DNA of 49,203 bases, from NCBI RefSeq assembly GCF_000003815.2, contig NC_049979.1:29884993-29934195 (forward strand). Reading direction: 5' to 3'. The notes under the pieces are model-generated. The model ran no database searches. It was given only the letters and a program-made list of their open reading frames with translations, and was not told the DNA's origin. This stretch comes from Branchiostoma floridae (Eukaryota > Chordata > Leptocardii > Amphioxiformes > Branchiostomatidae). Below are positions 23,335 through 33,398 of this stretch, in pieces. Position 1 is the stretch's first letter, and the number at the start of each line of letters is the position of its first letter. Position numbers and translations under genes: made by a program.

Positions 23335-24291
23335 TTAACCCTCAAGCACCCGACCTTTTTTTGCGACTAAAATGACCGAGTGGGGTCCAAACGGACCCCA
23401 AAATGGTTTGTGCATAAAATCTCAGTACCATCTTTTATCGGCGATCATTGTTTATACATTGTTTCGTCAATGTAAGAGAAAGATTTTGATATGTTAAGGT
23501 GTTGCTTATTCCAGCTCATTATCATAATTTATGCAAAAGTTCAGAAGGGCCAAATTTTGCACTAAACCTATACTGACCAGATAGGGGAATTTTGAGGCCC
23601 TCAGCAACATTTATGTCGCATAACTCATGAACAGCTAGAGCTAAAGCTATTTTATCACAAAATATTGTTTGCAAAAGTTTTTGATCCATAAAGTAAGTTT
23701 ATAATTTTTTGGGGTTGCCATGGCAACCATATTCTAACAGGCATATTTTGCCAAAATTTGACAATTTCAACAAGGTTTTCTTGGTAAACTACACCTGTTT
23801 TCTGACAAAAATTAAATTCTATGAAATTCAATGTAATTTTCATGACTTAAAATTTATATTTTATGCTAATTTCACGACGTCATTGGTCAAAATCCAAGAT
23901 GGCCGCCCTTATTAGGCAAATTACGACAAAATGTCGTCAAATTACATGTTGATGACACAGAATTTTTTTCTGAGGATATAGGTTTATATTCTTATTATTG
24001 TCTAAAAGTGTGGTAGTCATACTATAAGTGGTTAAGGAGTTAGCCTCCAAAGTTTGTTTTAAAAACTGCACATTTTTGCTGGGGTCCGTTTGGACCCCAG
24101 AGGGACTGAACACAAACTTTCTTTATAATTTCCACATTATTGTATCAATCTTTGCGAAAACTTTTAGGAGAAGGTATAAGACATATTGACTGACAAAGTC
24201 ACGAAAGGATTCCGATCAAAAATGTTCAAATGGCACTTCAAAATGTACGCCTGGAGTCCAAATGGACCCCACTGGGGTGTTTGAGGGATAA
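23335..24291 (+). mobile_element. Family A TTAA element, longest copy
   Basis: 957 bp. The left end is TTAACCCTCAAGCACCCGACC. The right end is decayed to GTGTTTGAGGGATAA. It has all internal landmarks: three GGGGTCC/GGACCCC hairpins (left end, near 24080, right end), an RFX palindrome at 23714-23727 and CCAAGATGGCCGCC near 23892. No coding potential. Confidence 0.85.
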
Positions 24292-24508
24292 CTTATAGCC
24301 GTGTCTGTAAGATGTAAAGTGCAACTCTTTTTGTTCTCCGAGCGTATGTGTTTGTAATAGCGTGTCTGTAAAGTGTCAATTGTAAGGTTCGGATAAATTT
24401 TTTTTTTTTTGTGTCCGTGACTGTGTATTTGTAATTGCCGTGTCTCTGAAATGATAACCGAAGTGTTTGGAGAAAATTCTCTTTTTTTTCTCTGAACCAT
24501 AGCTTGTA
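24292..24508 (+). repeat. 78-bp minisatellite block interrupted by a MITE
   Basis: These units match 48350-48544 better than other units, and both end in AGCTTGTA, where the same MITE is inserted. Confidence 0.88.
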
Positions 24509-24913
24509 CACTGCCAAAAATGCTTTTTCTTGTTTTGCTTCCTCACAGAAAATGTTTCCTACATGAAAATAATTATTCTGTTCCTTAGAAAACTTTAAAT
24601 AACTGTGCTGCTCCATGGGGCAACCATAATTTTGCTTGTCAAATTTTTGAGACGATTTGAGATTTGTTTCCTTGTATTTCCGAAAATGATTCCTTTTTTA
24701 TCATGTTTTATTCCTCACATTTTTTAATATTTTTTTTTTTATCCTCACAGAAAATTTGTCTTCCAGGAAGAAAAAGTCATTGTATTTCTTGTTGAATCTT
24801 CTTATAAAAAAACAAGAATTTCTACAATTTTTTCTTGCCTTATTAAGAAGAAGATTTTGCCTATAACTCATGTAAGAATTGTCCATGGGGTAAGCAAAAA
24901 AAAAATGGCAGCG
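24509..24913. mobile_element. TA-flanked MITE in a minisatellite unit (copy 1)
   Basis: The ends are CACTGCCAAAAATGC and ATGGCAGCG (one mutated base), with TA at 24507-24508 and 24914-24915. Taking the element and one TA out restores GCTTGTAAAAGCCGTGTCTG, a normal minisatellite unit. Internal sequence has repeated CCTCACAGAAAATG/CTTCC blocks. Confidence 0.82.
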
Positions 24914-25106
24914 TAAAAGCCGTGTCTGTAAGCTTTAAGTGCAATGTTTGGAGGAAATCCTCCTTTTTTTTCTCACAGCCTGTGTGTCTGGAACAGTTGA
25001 TAAAAAGTAATGTTTAAAAAATCTCTTTTTTTCGGAACCTGTGTGTTTGTAATAGCCGTGTCTGTAGGATGGTAAGTGTAAGGTTAGGATAAATTACTCC
25101 GTTTTT
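24914..25106 (+). repeat. 78-bp minisatellite block between MITE and SINE
   Basis: It starts TAAAAGCCGTGTCTGTAAGC directly after the MITE, restoring the repeat unit across the insertion. Confidence 0.88.
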
Positions 25107-25615
25107 ATAGTGGGACCGCGTAGCACAGTGGTATCGTGTTCACCTTGGAACCGAAAGGTTGCGGGTTCGAATCCGACTGCCATGTTACCGACCTTGCGCC
25201 CTTGGGAAACACGGCTTTCCTCACTTTACTCAGGTGAAAATAAGTACCTAGCTTCGGCTTGGGCAGTCCCTAGGATAGGACGTTAAATGGAGGTCCCAAG
25301 TATGGGGAGAGCCACACCCCATGCCCGTTAAAGAACCCACACACGTGCGATGGTGCGATATGTGTTGGTGCAAATTCTTCTGTTGGGAGTTGGTGGTTCA
25401 CTTCAAATCACCCGGATGGAGACCTGCGAACCTCTGTCTTGTATCAGCCACGTGGTGATTTACATCATTCAACCGGACGGGAGACCTGGCGCATTCCCGT
25501 CTTGTAATTAGCCAGCGAATGGGTAATACTATGTCACCCCGTAAGTGGCGGTATAACCCCGTCGTGTGTAAACATGTGCGAACATGAGCGATCACGTCAA
25601 CCGATGATGATGATG
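25107..25615 (+). mobile_element. tRNA-derived SINE
   Basis: 509 bp with internal polymerase III promoter: A box TAGCACAGTGGT at 25121-25132 and B box GGTTCGAATCC at 25164-25174. A long unrelated body follows, ending in (GAT)n at about 25603-25615. The flanks ACTCCGTTTTT (25096-25106) and ACTCCATTTTT (25616-25626) look like a target duplication with one mismatch inside a minisatellite unit. The body segment with GTACCTAGCTTCGG is, from memory, common in amphioxus sequences. Confidence 0.82.
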
Positions 25616-26146
25616 ACTCCATTTTTTAACCTGCTGTTTGCAATAGCCGTGACTGTAAGATTTAAAGTGTAAGATTTAAAGAGGTAATGTGTGAATAAAA
25701 TCCTCATTTCTTGTGGGAACCTGTGTGTTTGTAAAAGCCGTGTCTGTAAAATGTAAAATTTGGAGATATTCCCCTTTTTTTCTCCAGGAACCTGCGTATT
25801 TGTAAAAAAAGTGTGAATTTAAGTCGTTAAGTGTAAAGTTTAAAAAAAATCCTCTGTTTTTCTCTTGGAACCTGTGTGTTTGTAACAGCCGTGTCTGTAA
25901 GATAGAAAGTGAAGGTTTGGAGTAAATTCTCCGGGTCTTTTTTTCAGAACCTGTGTGTTTGTATTAGCCATGTCTGTAAGATGTAAGAGGCAAGGTTTGG
26001 AGAAAATCCTCTGTTTTTCCCTCGGTCAGATCCTGCGTGTTTGTAAAAGCCGTCACAGTAAGATGTTAAATGTAAGGTTTGGATAATTTTGTTTTTGTTT
26101 TTATCACCTTACCCATGAGTTTGTTATAGCCGTGTTTTTAAGATTG
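25616..26146 (+). repeat. 78-bp minisatellite block between SINE and LINE
   Basis: About seven units. Its last 16 bases are the left copy of the LINE target duplication. Confidence 0.88.
26131..26146. repeat. LINE target site duplication, left copy
   Basis: CGTGTTTTTAAGATTG, identical to 30435-30450; both are part of a minisatellite unit. Followed by nine T, the poly(A) tail on the opposite strand. Confidence 0.9.
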
Positions 26147-26482
26147 TTTTTTTTTCTTGTCATATTTTATTCACAAGTTATAAATTACAAAACATTCAAA
26201 GATAATCACTTAAAACTAAACACAATAATTATAGAATATTTACACGAGCATTCCCTTACCATATTTTACACACTAGTGTCTTACTATCTACTCCATCATC
26301 TAGACATATGCAGTACTATATACTATTACACATTTACATATTGTTGCAGGGGCCATTCCCACTGGCTTTTTTGGCTAGTGTTTGCTCCCTAGGACTTTTT
26401 TACAGGGGTGTTTTATCCCCCCTGGATTTTTTGTGCTAGGGTTTCTTCCCTAGGACTTCTGTGCAGGGGTGTCATCCCTGGG

Positions 26483-27108
26483 TTTCTGTGCAGGGTTTTC
26501 CTTCCCTGGTTTCAATTTTACACATTATCACAAATTTACAGAAATATTACTCAAACATTCCCATTTGCAACAAAAAGACAAATATAAAAATACAAGACAA
26601 GAAATCACAAGTATAAACACATCACATATACATAAAGATACCACAATCTAAGCACTAACAAACTCACAAAAACATCAGAACTTGCAATGAAAATGTTTAC
26701 ATATACAATATTAAACTTACACATACCAACCTAAACATAAAAGCATTAAATACAACATACAGACATCAAAAAGCTCATTTACATACATGATCATCCGTGG
26801 ATTTCTGTGCAGGGTTTTCCGGGTTTCAATTTTACACATATCAGAAATTTACATAAATATTACTCAAACATTCCCATAATTGCAACAAAATGAAAAGATT
26901 TTAAAATACCAGACAAGAAATCACAAATAAAGACACATCAAATATACATAGAGATACCACAATCTTAGCGTTATCAATCTCACAAAAACATCAGAACGTG
27001 CAATGTTTACATATACAATATTAGACTGAAACATAAAAACCTAGAACATAAGAACATTAAACACCACATAAAAACATCAAAAAGCTCTTGCACATACATG
27101 AACATCAC
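26483..27108 (-). repeat. Tandem duplication in the LINE 3' untranslated region
   Basis: Two diverged copies of about 319 bp, each starting TTTCTGTGCAGGGTTTTCC (26483 and 26802) and ending near CATCAAAAAGCTC. Just outside, 26355-26480 holds shorter CCCTAGGACTT/CAGGGGTGT repeats. Confidence 0.8.
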
Positions 27109-27494
27109 ATCAGTATTACAGACACAAATAGATAAATAAATAAAGACATTCTTACATCAAGCATACAATTTGCAACACACAAACCTTAGAAATTACAAAA
27201 GCTACAGGTTACACAATAAGACATGATCACCCTTATAAAACAATAGAGCAAACAAGAAGACTGCAGCCATCACTCATACAGAAATGAGAAGAAACAACAA
27301 AAAAAAAAACAAACAGGCTAAAGCAACCTTAGATAAACAGTGATCAGTGGCACTGTACAACATAAACATCAAAATAACATCTAATTCCATAAACAGAAAA
27401 ATTTATATTTACTAGTTTAAAGCATCACATAATGGACACTGACAGGTGGAGAGCAACAAAACTCACTAAGCATCTTCAACAGTCAAGAATATTC

Positions 27495-30410
27495 TTACCT
27501 TGAATCTATACAATGCCAAATATGTGTGTCATTCCAAACATCCCTGAGAAACATATTAAAAAGGTCATCTTTCAGTAATTTCACCTCGTTATCTTTATAT
27601 TGTATCCATGATTTGAAAATAGCAAATTTTGCTAAAGTCACAACTTTGTTTACAAAAAGGCTCACCTTTGACCTATATTCATAACCTAGAAAAATAGTTG
27701 ATTTGGTAATCTTAACTCTAACCCCCTTGTGAAATAAAAAGTATTCTATCTTCTGCCAGAAATGTTTCAGTCGTTTACATTCCACAAACATGTGTACATA
27801 GTTTTCCTCTACATTACATATCCCACAAGTTGGACTGTATACTTTACCTGTCTGATCTTTTATTTTCCATTTATTTAATTTATATTTGCAAGGCAGTATT
27901 TGATGTAACAGTTTAAAGTTGAATTCTCTAAGCTTGTTCTCTTTAATGTCTACAGTTAGCCCTTTCCATATTAGCTGTTTATTCAATACAATAACATGTA
28001 GCAGTTCCCCTAAGTTATCAATACCCTTTCTCTCTGTAAATATCTGCTTATTTAAATGGTTGTATACAGTTTTAGATGTAGCCTTCTCTACTGGTATAAA
28101 TTTATCTTGAAGCAATCCAATTTGTGTTGGTTGAGATTCTAGTTTATTTTGTTGGTTAGAGTACTGAGCTAATTTTGTTTTCCATTCTTTTGGTATCGCA
28201 TTAAGAAGGTTATTGTGCTCAGCCAAAATGTTTTTGGTATCGCTTAATTTTTCCAATAGTGTCCTTGCTAATATAAAACTACCACCAGGAAAGATATCTT
28301 TAATCTGAATCAGGCCTCCATTTATCCAGTTTATATAAAATAAAGTTTTTCTCTTTAAAGTGATATTATGATTACCCCAAATTACTTCATTCAGTATTTC
28401 CTCTAATGTCTGAGGTTGTTTAGTTAACCCCCCTCCTGCTTTATGCCAAGCAAGGACAACAGCTTTATAGAAGTTGGGTAATGTTGGGATTTCTGGACAA
28501 TGATCTNNNNNNNNNNNNNNNNNNNNNNNNNNNNNNNNNNNNNNNNNNNNNNNNNNNNNNNNNNNNNNNNNNNNNNNNNNNNNNNNNNNNNNNNNNNNNN
28601 NNNNNNNNNNNNNNNNNNNNNNNNNNNNNNNNNNNNNNNNNNNNNNNNNNNNNNNNNNNNNNNNNNNNNNNNNNNNNNNNNNNNNNNNNNNNNNNNAGCT
28701 TCTAGAGATTTTATCCTGTTGATTATCCCAAAGATAGTTCCATAATGTCCTCTCTATCTGTCTTATTGCCCATTCTGGGGTATCTATATTCATGAAGTTG
28801 TAAATTAGTTGGGCCAATGCAAGTTGTTTAATGACAACTACTTTACCATATAGGGTTAGTTTTCTACTTTTCCACAAGTTAAGTGTATTCTTTAGCTTCT
28901 CTATTTTCTTTTCCCAATTTAGGAGTTCACATACACTTGGGTTATGGCCAAAGTAAACACCAAGTGCTTTAATGGGTTCTTTTGTCCAATCTAAGTCTAA
29001 GACTCTTTTATCTTTTTTCTCCCACACACCTATCCACATAGCCTGGGTTTTAGATTTATTAAGTTTAGTTCCTGCTACCTTACTAAATTCTGTTATAACC
29101 TCTACTGCACTTATTATTGAATTTTCATCTCCTAAGATTAATGTTGTGTCATCAGCTACCTGGCTTATTTTAATTTCCTCACTACCCTCATTATGTGGAA
29201 CTAAGATTCCCTTTATATCTTTAGTGGTTCTAATCTTGGTGGCCATAATTTCTGTCACTAGTATGAACAGCAGACAAGATAATGGGCAACCCTGCCTTAT
29301 ACCTCGGCTTAATTCTATAGGCTCTGATATCCAGCCGTTATTTAATATATTACAGCATGTATCTGTGTATAGTATTTTTATCCATTCTATAAATGTAGGG
29401 CCAAAGTTAAATTTGTGTAGAGTTTTGTACATGAAATCTCTATTTACAGAGTCAAAGGCTTTCTCAAAATCCAAGAACAATAGAGCTCCAGTCATTTTTT
29501 CGTGCTTAGAATAGAAAATGATGTCATTTATTAATCTGATATTTTGTCCAATGAAACGCCCTTTAATATATGCCGTTTGACTTTGGTTTATAAGTTTTGG
29601 AAGTATCTTTTTAACTCTATTCGCTAAGGTAAAGGCTATAATTTTGTAGTCACAGTTAAGTAGGCTTATAGGTCTCCAATTCTTTAAAAGGTACAATTCA
29701 TTTTTCTTATGTAACAATTTTAGGAGTGCTGTTCTTTGTGAGTAAGTCATTCTTTTGTTTTGATAACCCTCTAAAAATGATTTGTGTACTAGGGGCCCTA
29801 AGCTACTCCAAAAATGTTTAAAGAATTCAGAAGGAAGTCCATTGGGCCCTGGGGCTTTATTATTTTTCATTCCATTTAGAGCTTGTTCACATTCTTCTAA
29901 GGTTATTGGTTTATCTAATTCATTTCTCTCATCATCATTTAGTGTACAATCTAATGATATATCTGACAGGTATTTATCTACATTATCTGGATTAATATCA
30001 TCCTGACTATATAGGTCCTTATAGAAGTTTACAGCTTCTGCTAGAATTTCATGCTGATCAAAAATGTCCCTGTCTCCTTGTTTTAGCATATCTATGTTTG
30101 ATTTAGTTATATTTTTCCTCTCTAGATTGAGAAAGAATTTGGAGCATTTTTCCCCCTCTTTAATCCATTTTGCTCTAGACCTTATGTAGGCTCCTTTTGC
30201 CCTTGTTTCATATAATTTGTCTAGCTGTAATTTTACCCTTTCTAATTTATTTCTAGTTGATAAATCTGCCTCACTATCCTCATTTTCTAGAACTTCAGTT
30301 AGTGTTTTAATTTTGGTTATTATATAATTTTCCTCTTGTCTACTTTTAACAGCTCTCTTCTTACAGTAAGAAATGGAGAACTCTCTAATTCTTACATAGC
30401 ATAATTCCAA
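27495..30410 (-). CDS. LINE ORF2 fragment: reverse transcriptase and C-terminal zinc knuckle
   Basis: An open frame of 971 codons (63 of them N) with no true start: it is open upstream to the truncation point at 30434, and the first codon of the fragment is TTG. Motifs in order: NNKAPGPNG (about 184-192), NWRPISLLN (244-252), LDFEKAFDSV with the catalytic aspartate (313-322), GIRQGCPLS (370-378), QVADDTTL with the two catalytic aspartates (417-424), KALGVYFG (about 481), and a C-x2-C...H-x4-C knuckle near residue 859. These match reverse transcriptases of the L1/Tx1 group. The endonuclease is absent. The residue before ADD is valine instead of the usual tyrosine or phenylalanine. The gap keeps the frame. 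Function in a whole element would be reverse transcription at nicked target DNA; this copy cannot do it alone. Stop TAA at 27497-27495. Confidence 0.93.
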   Translation of the reverse strand: MELCYVRIREFSISYCKKRAVKSRQEENYIITKIKTLTEVLENEDSEADLSTRNKLERVKLQLDKLYETRAKGAYIRSRAKWIKEGEKCSKFFLNLERKNITKSNIDMLKQGDRDIFDQHEILAEAVNFYKDLYSQDDINPDNVDKYLSDISLDCTLNDDERNELDKPITLEECEQALNGMKNNKAPGPNGLPSEFFKHFWSSLGPLVHKSFLEGYQNKRMTYSQRTALLKLLHKKNELYLLKNWRPISLLNCDYKIIAFTLANRVKKILPKLINQSQTAYIKGRFIGQNIRLINDIIFYSKHEKMTGALLFLDFEKAFDSVNRDFMYKTLHKFNFGPTFIEWIKILYTDTCCNILNNGWISEPIELSRGIRQGCPLSCLLFILVTEIMATKIRTTKDIKGILVPHNEGSEEIKISQVADDTTLILGDENSIISAVEVITEFSKVAGTKLNKSKTQAMWIGVWEKKDKRVLDLDWTKEPIKALGVYFGHNPSVCELLNWEKKIEKLKNTLNLWKSRKLTLYGKVVVIKQLALAQLIYNFMNIDTPEWAIRQIERTLWNYLWDNQQDKISRSXXXXXXXXXXXXXXXXXXXXXXXXXXXXXXXXXXXXXXXXXXXXXXXXXXXXXXXXXXXXXXXXDHCPEIPTLPNFYKAVVLAWHKAGGGLTKQPQTLEEILNEVIWGNHNITLKRKTLFYINWINGGLIQIKDIFPGGSFILARTLLEKLSDTKNILAEHNNLLNAIPKEWKTKLAQYSNQQNKLESQPTQIGLLQDKFIPVEKATSKTVYNHLNKQIFTERKGIDNLGELLHVIVLNKQLIWKGLTVDIKENKLREFNFKLLHQILPCKYKLNKWKIKDQTGKVYSPTCGICNVEENYVHMFVECKRLKHFWQKIEYFLFHKGVRVKITKSTIFLGYEYRSKVSLFVNKVVTLAKFAIFKSWIQYKDNEVKLLKDDLFNMFLRDVWNDTHIWHCIDSR
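28507..28696. other. Assembly gap, 190 N
   Basis: Inside the LINE frame; the flanks stay in the same frame. Confidence 0.95.
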
Positions 30411-30434
30411 AAGTAAACCAGAGGGTAATTCAGA

Positions 30435-30450
30435 CGTGTTTTTAAGATTG
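30435..30450. repeat. LINE target site duplication, right copy
   Basis: CGTGTTTTTAAGATTG, identical to 26131-26146. Confidence 0.9.
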
Positions 30451-31840
30451 TGCCATGTTTGGATAAAATCCTTTGTTTTTTCTCAAAAGTGTGTGTTTGT
30501 AAAACCCCTGTGTTTAAGATGTACAAGTGTAAAGTGAACGGTTTGGAAAAAAATCTCTTTTTGTTTCTTTCAGAACCTGTGTGGTTGTAATGGACATGTC
30601 CGTAAGATGTAAAGTGTAAGGTTTAAAGAAAATTCTTTTTTTTTCTCGATACCTGTGCGTTTCTAATAGCTGAGGCTGCAATATTACAAGAGTAATGTTT
30701 GAAAAAAAAATCTTTTTTTTTTCTCACGGATCCTGTGTGTTTGTATCTGCCGTGTCTGAAAGATAAAAAGTGTAGGTCTTTTCCCCCCAGAACCTATATT
30801 TAAATAGTAGCCGTGTCTGTGAGGCGTTAAGTGCAAGGTTTGTAGAAAATGCACTTTTTTTCTTGGAACCTGTGTGTTTGTAATAGCTGTGTCTGTAAGA
30901 TGTTTATTGTAAGGTTTGAATTAAATCCTCCTTTTTTTTCTTGGAACCTGTCTGTAGTTAATAGCCATGTACGTTAGAGGTAAAGTGTAAAGTTTGGAGA
31001 AAATCCTGTTATCACTTACAAGTGCAATGTTTAAAATAATCCTGCGTTTTTGGAACCTGTGTATTTTTCAAAAGCCATGTCTGTAAGATAAACAGTCTAA
31101 TATTGAGATTAAATCCTTAATTTTTTCAGAACCTGTCTGTTAGTAATTGTCGTGTCTGTAAAATGTAAGGTGCAACGTTTGGAAAAAAATCCTTTTTTTT
31201 TCTCTCGGAAACCTTTGCGTTTGTAAGAGCTATGTCTGTAAGATGTAAAGTATAATTTTTGGAGAAAATCCTCTTTTTTCTTTCGGAGCCTGTGTATTTT
31301 TAAAAGCCGTGTCTGTAAGATGAAAAGTGTAATGTTTGGAGAAAATTCTCATTTTTTTCTCGAAACCTTTTTGTTTCTAATAGCCGTGACTGTAAGATTG
31401 GAAGAGTAATGTTTGAAAAAAATCCTCTGTTTTTCGCAGAGAACATGTGTGTTTGTATTATCCGTGTCTAAAAGATAGAAAGTGTTGGGATTGGAAAATT
31501 CCTCTTTTTTTCTCGAAACCTGTGTGTAGGTAATAGCCAGGTCTTTCAGATGTAAAGTCTAAGGTTTGGAGAAAATGCACCTTTTTTTTCTTGGAGCCTG
31601 TGTGTTTGTAATACCTGTGTCTGTAAGATGTAAATTGTAAGGTTTGGAGGGAAAAAATAATTTTTCTTCTTGGAATCTATTTGTAGCTAATAGCCGTGTC
31701 TGGAAGAGGTGAAGCGTAAGATTTGGAGACAATCCTTCGTTTTCATTTATAACCTGTGTGTTTGAAATAGCCTTGTTTGTAAGATTAAAAGTGCAATGCT
31801 TAAAAAATCCTGCCTTTTTTCTCGGAACCTGTGTAGTTTT
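30435..31840 (+). repeat. 78-bp minisatellite array, forward
   Basis: About 18 units. It starts with the right copy of the LINE target duplication and ends at the TTAA of a family B element. Confidence 0.9.
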
Positions 31841-33113
31841 TTAACCCTCAAACCACCGTATGGGGTCAAAACTGACCCCAGCCGTATATCGATGTGTGCA
31901 ATTATGTCAATTCTGGTCGAAAACAAATTTCCTCCTAGGAGTTTGTTTGTATATCTGTCCTATAACTTCTTATACGATTTTAAAGAAATTGGCTCATTGT
32001 TGATTGACTTATCCTCGAAAGTTTATGCATGGTCCATTGGGGTCAAAACTGACCCCAGCATTTTTTCTAAACAAACGAAATTTTTAGAGTATGATGTACC
32101 TGTAAGCCAAAATTATTGTACCAACTTTTGGGCCATTATCATGTCAAATGAGGACATTAAGACGTCATCTAGGTAATATCGGACGCCATCTTTGATTTTG
32201 ACTGATGATGTCATCAAATTTGCATAAATTATGAATATTGAGTTGTGAAATTTATGTTGAATTGAATAAGATGTGATAAACAATTGTTATTTGCCAAGAA
32301 AACCTTAAAACTTAAATATTTAACCCTCAAGCACCCAACCTTTTTTTGCGACTAAAATGACCAAGTGGTTATTTAGGGTTGCCATGGCAACGGAATTCTG
32401 ACAGGCATATTTTTGCAAAAAATTTCCAATTTTGATTTGAACAAGGTTTTTTTGGTAAACCATGCTTGTTTTCGTACAACAATAAAGTTCTATGAAGTTT
32501 AATGCTTTTTTCATGATTCAAAATTTATAATTTATGCTAATTTCATGACGTCATTAGTCAAAATCCAAGATGGCCGCCCTTATAAGGTAAATGACGTCAT
32601 AATGACGTCACATTATATGGTAATGACACAGAAGTTTCTAGGAGGATTAAGTTTTACATGTTTACTATTCTCTGAAAGTTTGGTGGTGATAGGATAAGTA
32701 GTTAGAGAGTTAGACTCAAAAGTTTGTTTCAAAACCTGCACTTTTTGGCTGGGGTCCGTTTGGACCCCAGACGGACTGATCACGGACTTTCTTTATATCT
32801 TCCACAGTATTGTACCAATCTTCATAAAAACGTAGGAGAAGGTATAGAAGACATTGGCTGAAAAAGTCACGGAAGGATTTTTTTCGTCCAATAAAAAATG
32901 TTCAAATGGTACTTCAAAATGTATGCCTGGGGTCCAAATGGACCCCACTCGGGTGTTTGAGGGTTAATACAAAATTAGATAATTTCGTAATTAATATGTC
33001 TGTCAGAATTCCGTTGCCATGGCAACATAAAACATGATGAACATACTTTGTTCACTGAAACTGTTTGCTATCAACATTTTCTAAAAAGTTACCAAGTTTG
33101 GTGGCCCTATCTG
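31841..33113 (-). mobile_element. Family B TTAA element with nested family A, distal end truncated
   Basis: It starts TTAACCCTCAAACCACCG, carries GGGGTCAAAACTGACCCC at its start and near 32039, and stops at GTTTGGTGGCCCTAT without the expected terminal 190 bp. There the sequence joins reverse-oriented minisatellite, just outside palindrome 2. RFX palindrome at 33013-33026. Confidence 0.83.
32320..32967 (+). mobile_element. Family A TTAA element nested in family B
   Basis: It runs from TTAACCCTCAAGCACCCAACC to CGGGTGTTTGAGGGTTAA. The empty site is readable in the family B element at 20193-20833 (TAAATGTTTAATAC in reverse). The left part is deleted (CCAAGTGG joined to TTATTTAGGG). RFX palindrome at 32378-32391; CCAAGATGGCCGCC near 32566. 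Confidence 0.87.
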
Positions 33114-33398
33114 TATACAAGCACACAAGTTTCAAAAGAAGAACAGGATTTTTTCCCAATCTGAAAATTTACATGTTAAAGTCACGGCGTTTACAAACAC
33201 ACAGGTTCCGAGAAAAACGGATAATTTAATCCAAACATTGCAGTTTAATCTTATAGACACGGCTTTCACAAACACACAGGTTCTGAGAAAAGCGGAGGAA
33301 AACCTTACACTTAACATCCTACAGACACGGTTTTTACAAACTTACCGGTTCCAAATAAAAGGAAGATTCTTTTTAAAACATTACCTTTTTTCCAGCTG

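Larger units (their letters stand above)
26147..30434 (-). mobile_element. 5'-truncated L1/Tx1-like LINE insertion
   Basis: 4288 bp between perfect 16-bp target duplications, with a short poly(A) tail at the low-coordinate end. It contains one long reverse-transcriptase frame, then a 3' untranslated region of about 1.3 kb. The endonuclease domain and any ORF1 are missing, as in typical incomplete target-primed reverse transcription. The intact long frame and the perfect duplication suggest a recent insertion. A 190-N gap lies inside the frame. Confidence 0.93.

Noticed and set aside
25121-25174. A tRNA gene
   Set aside because: A and B boxes are present, but there is no complete cloverleaf with a clear acceptor stem, and the sequence continues into a SINE body with a (GAT)n tail and target duplication.
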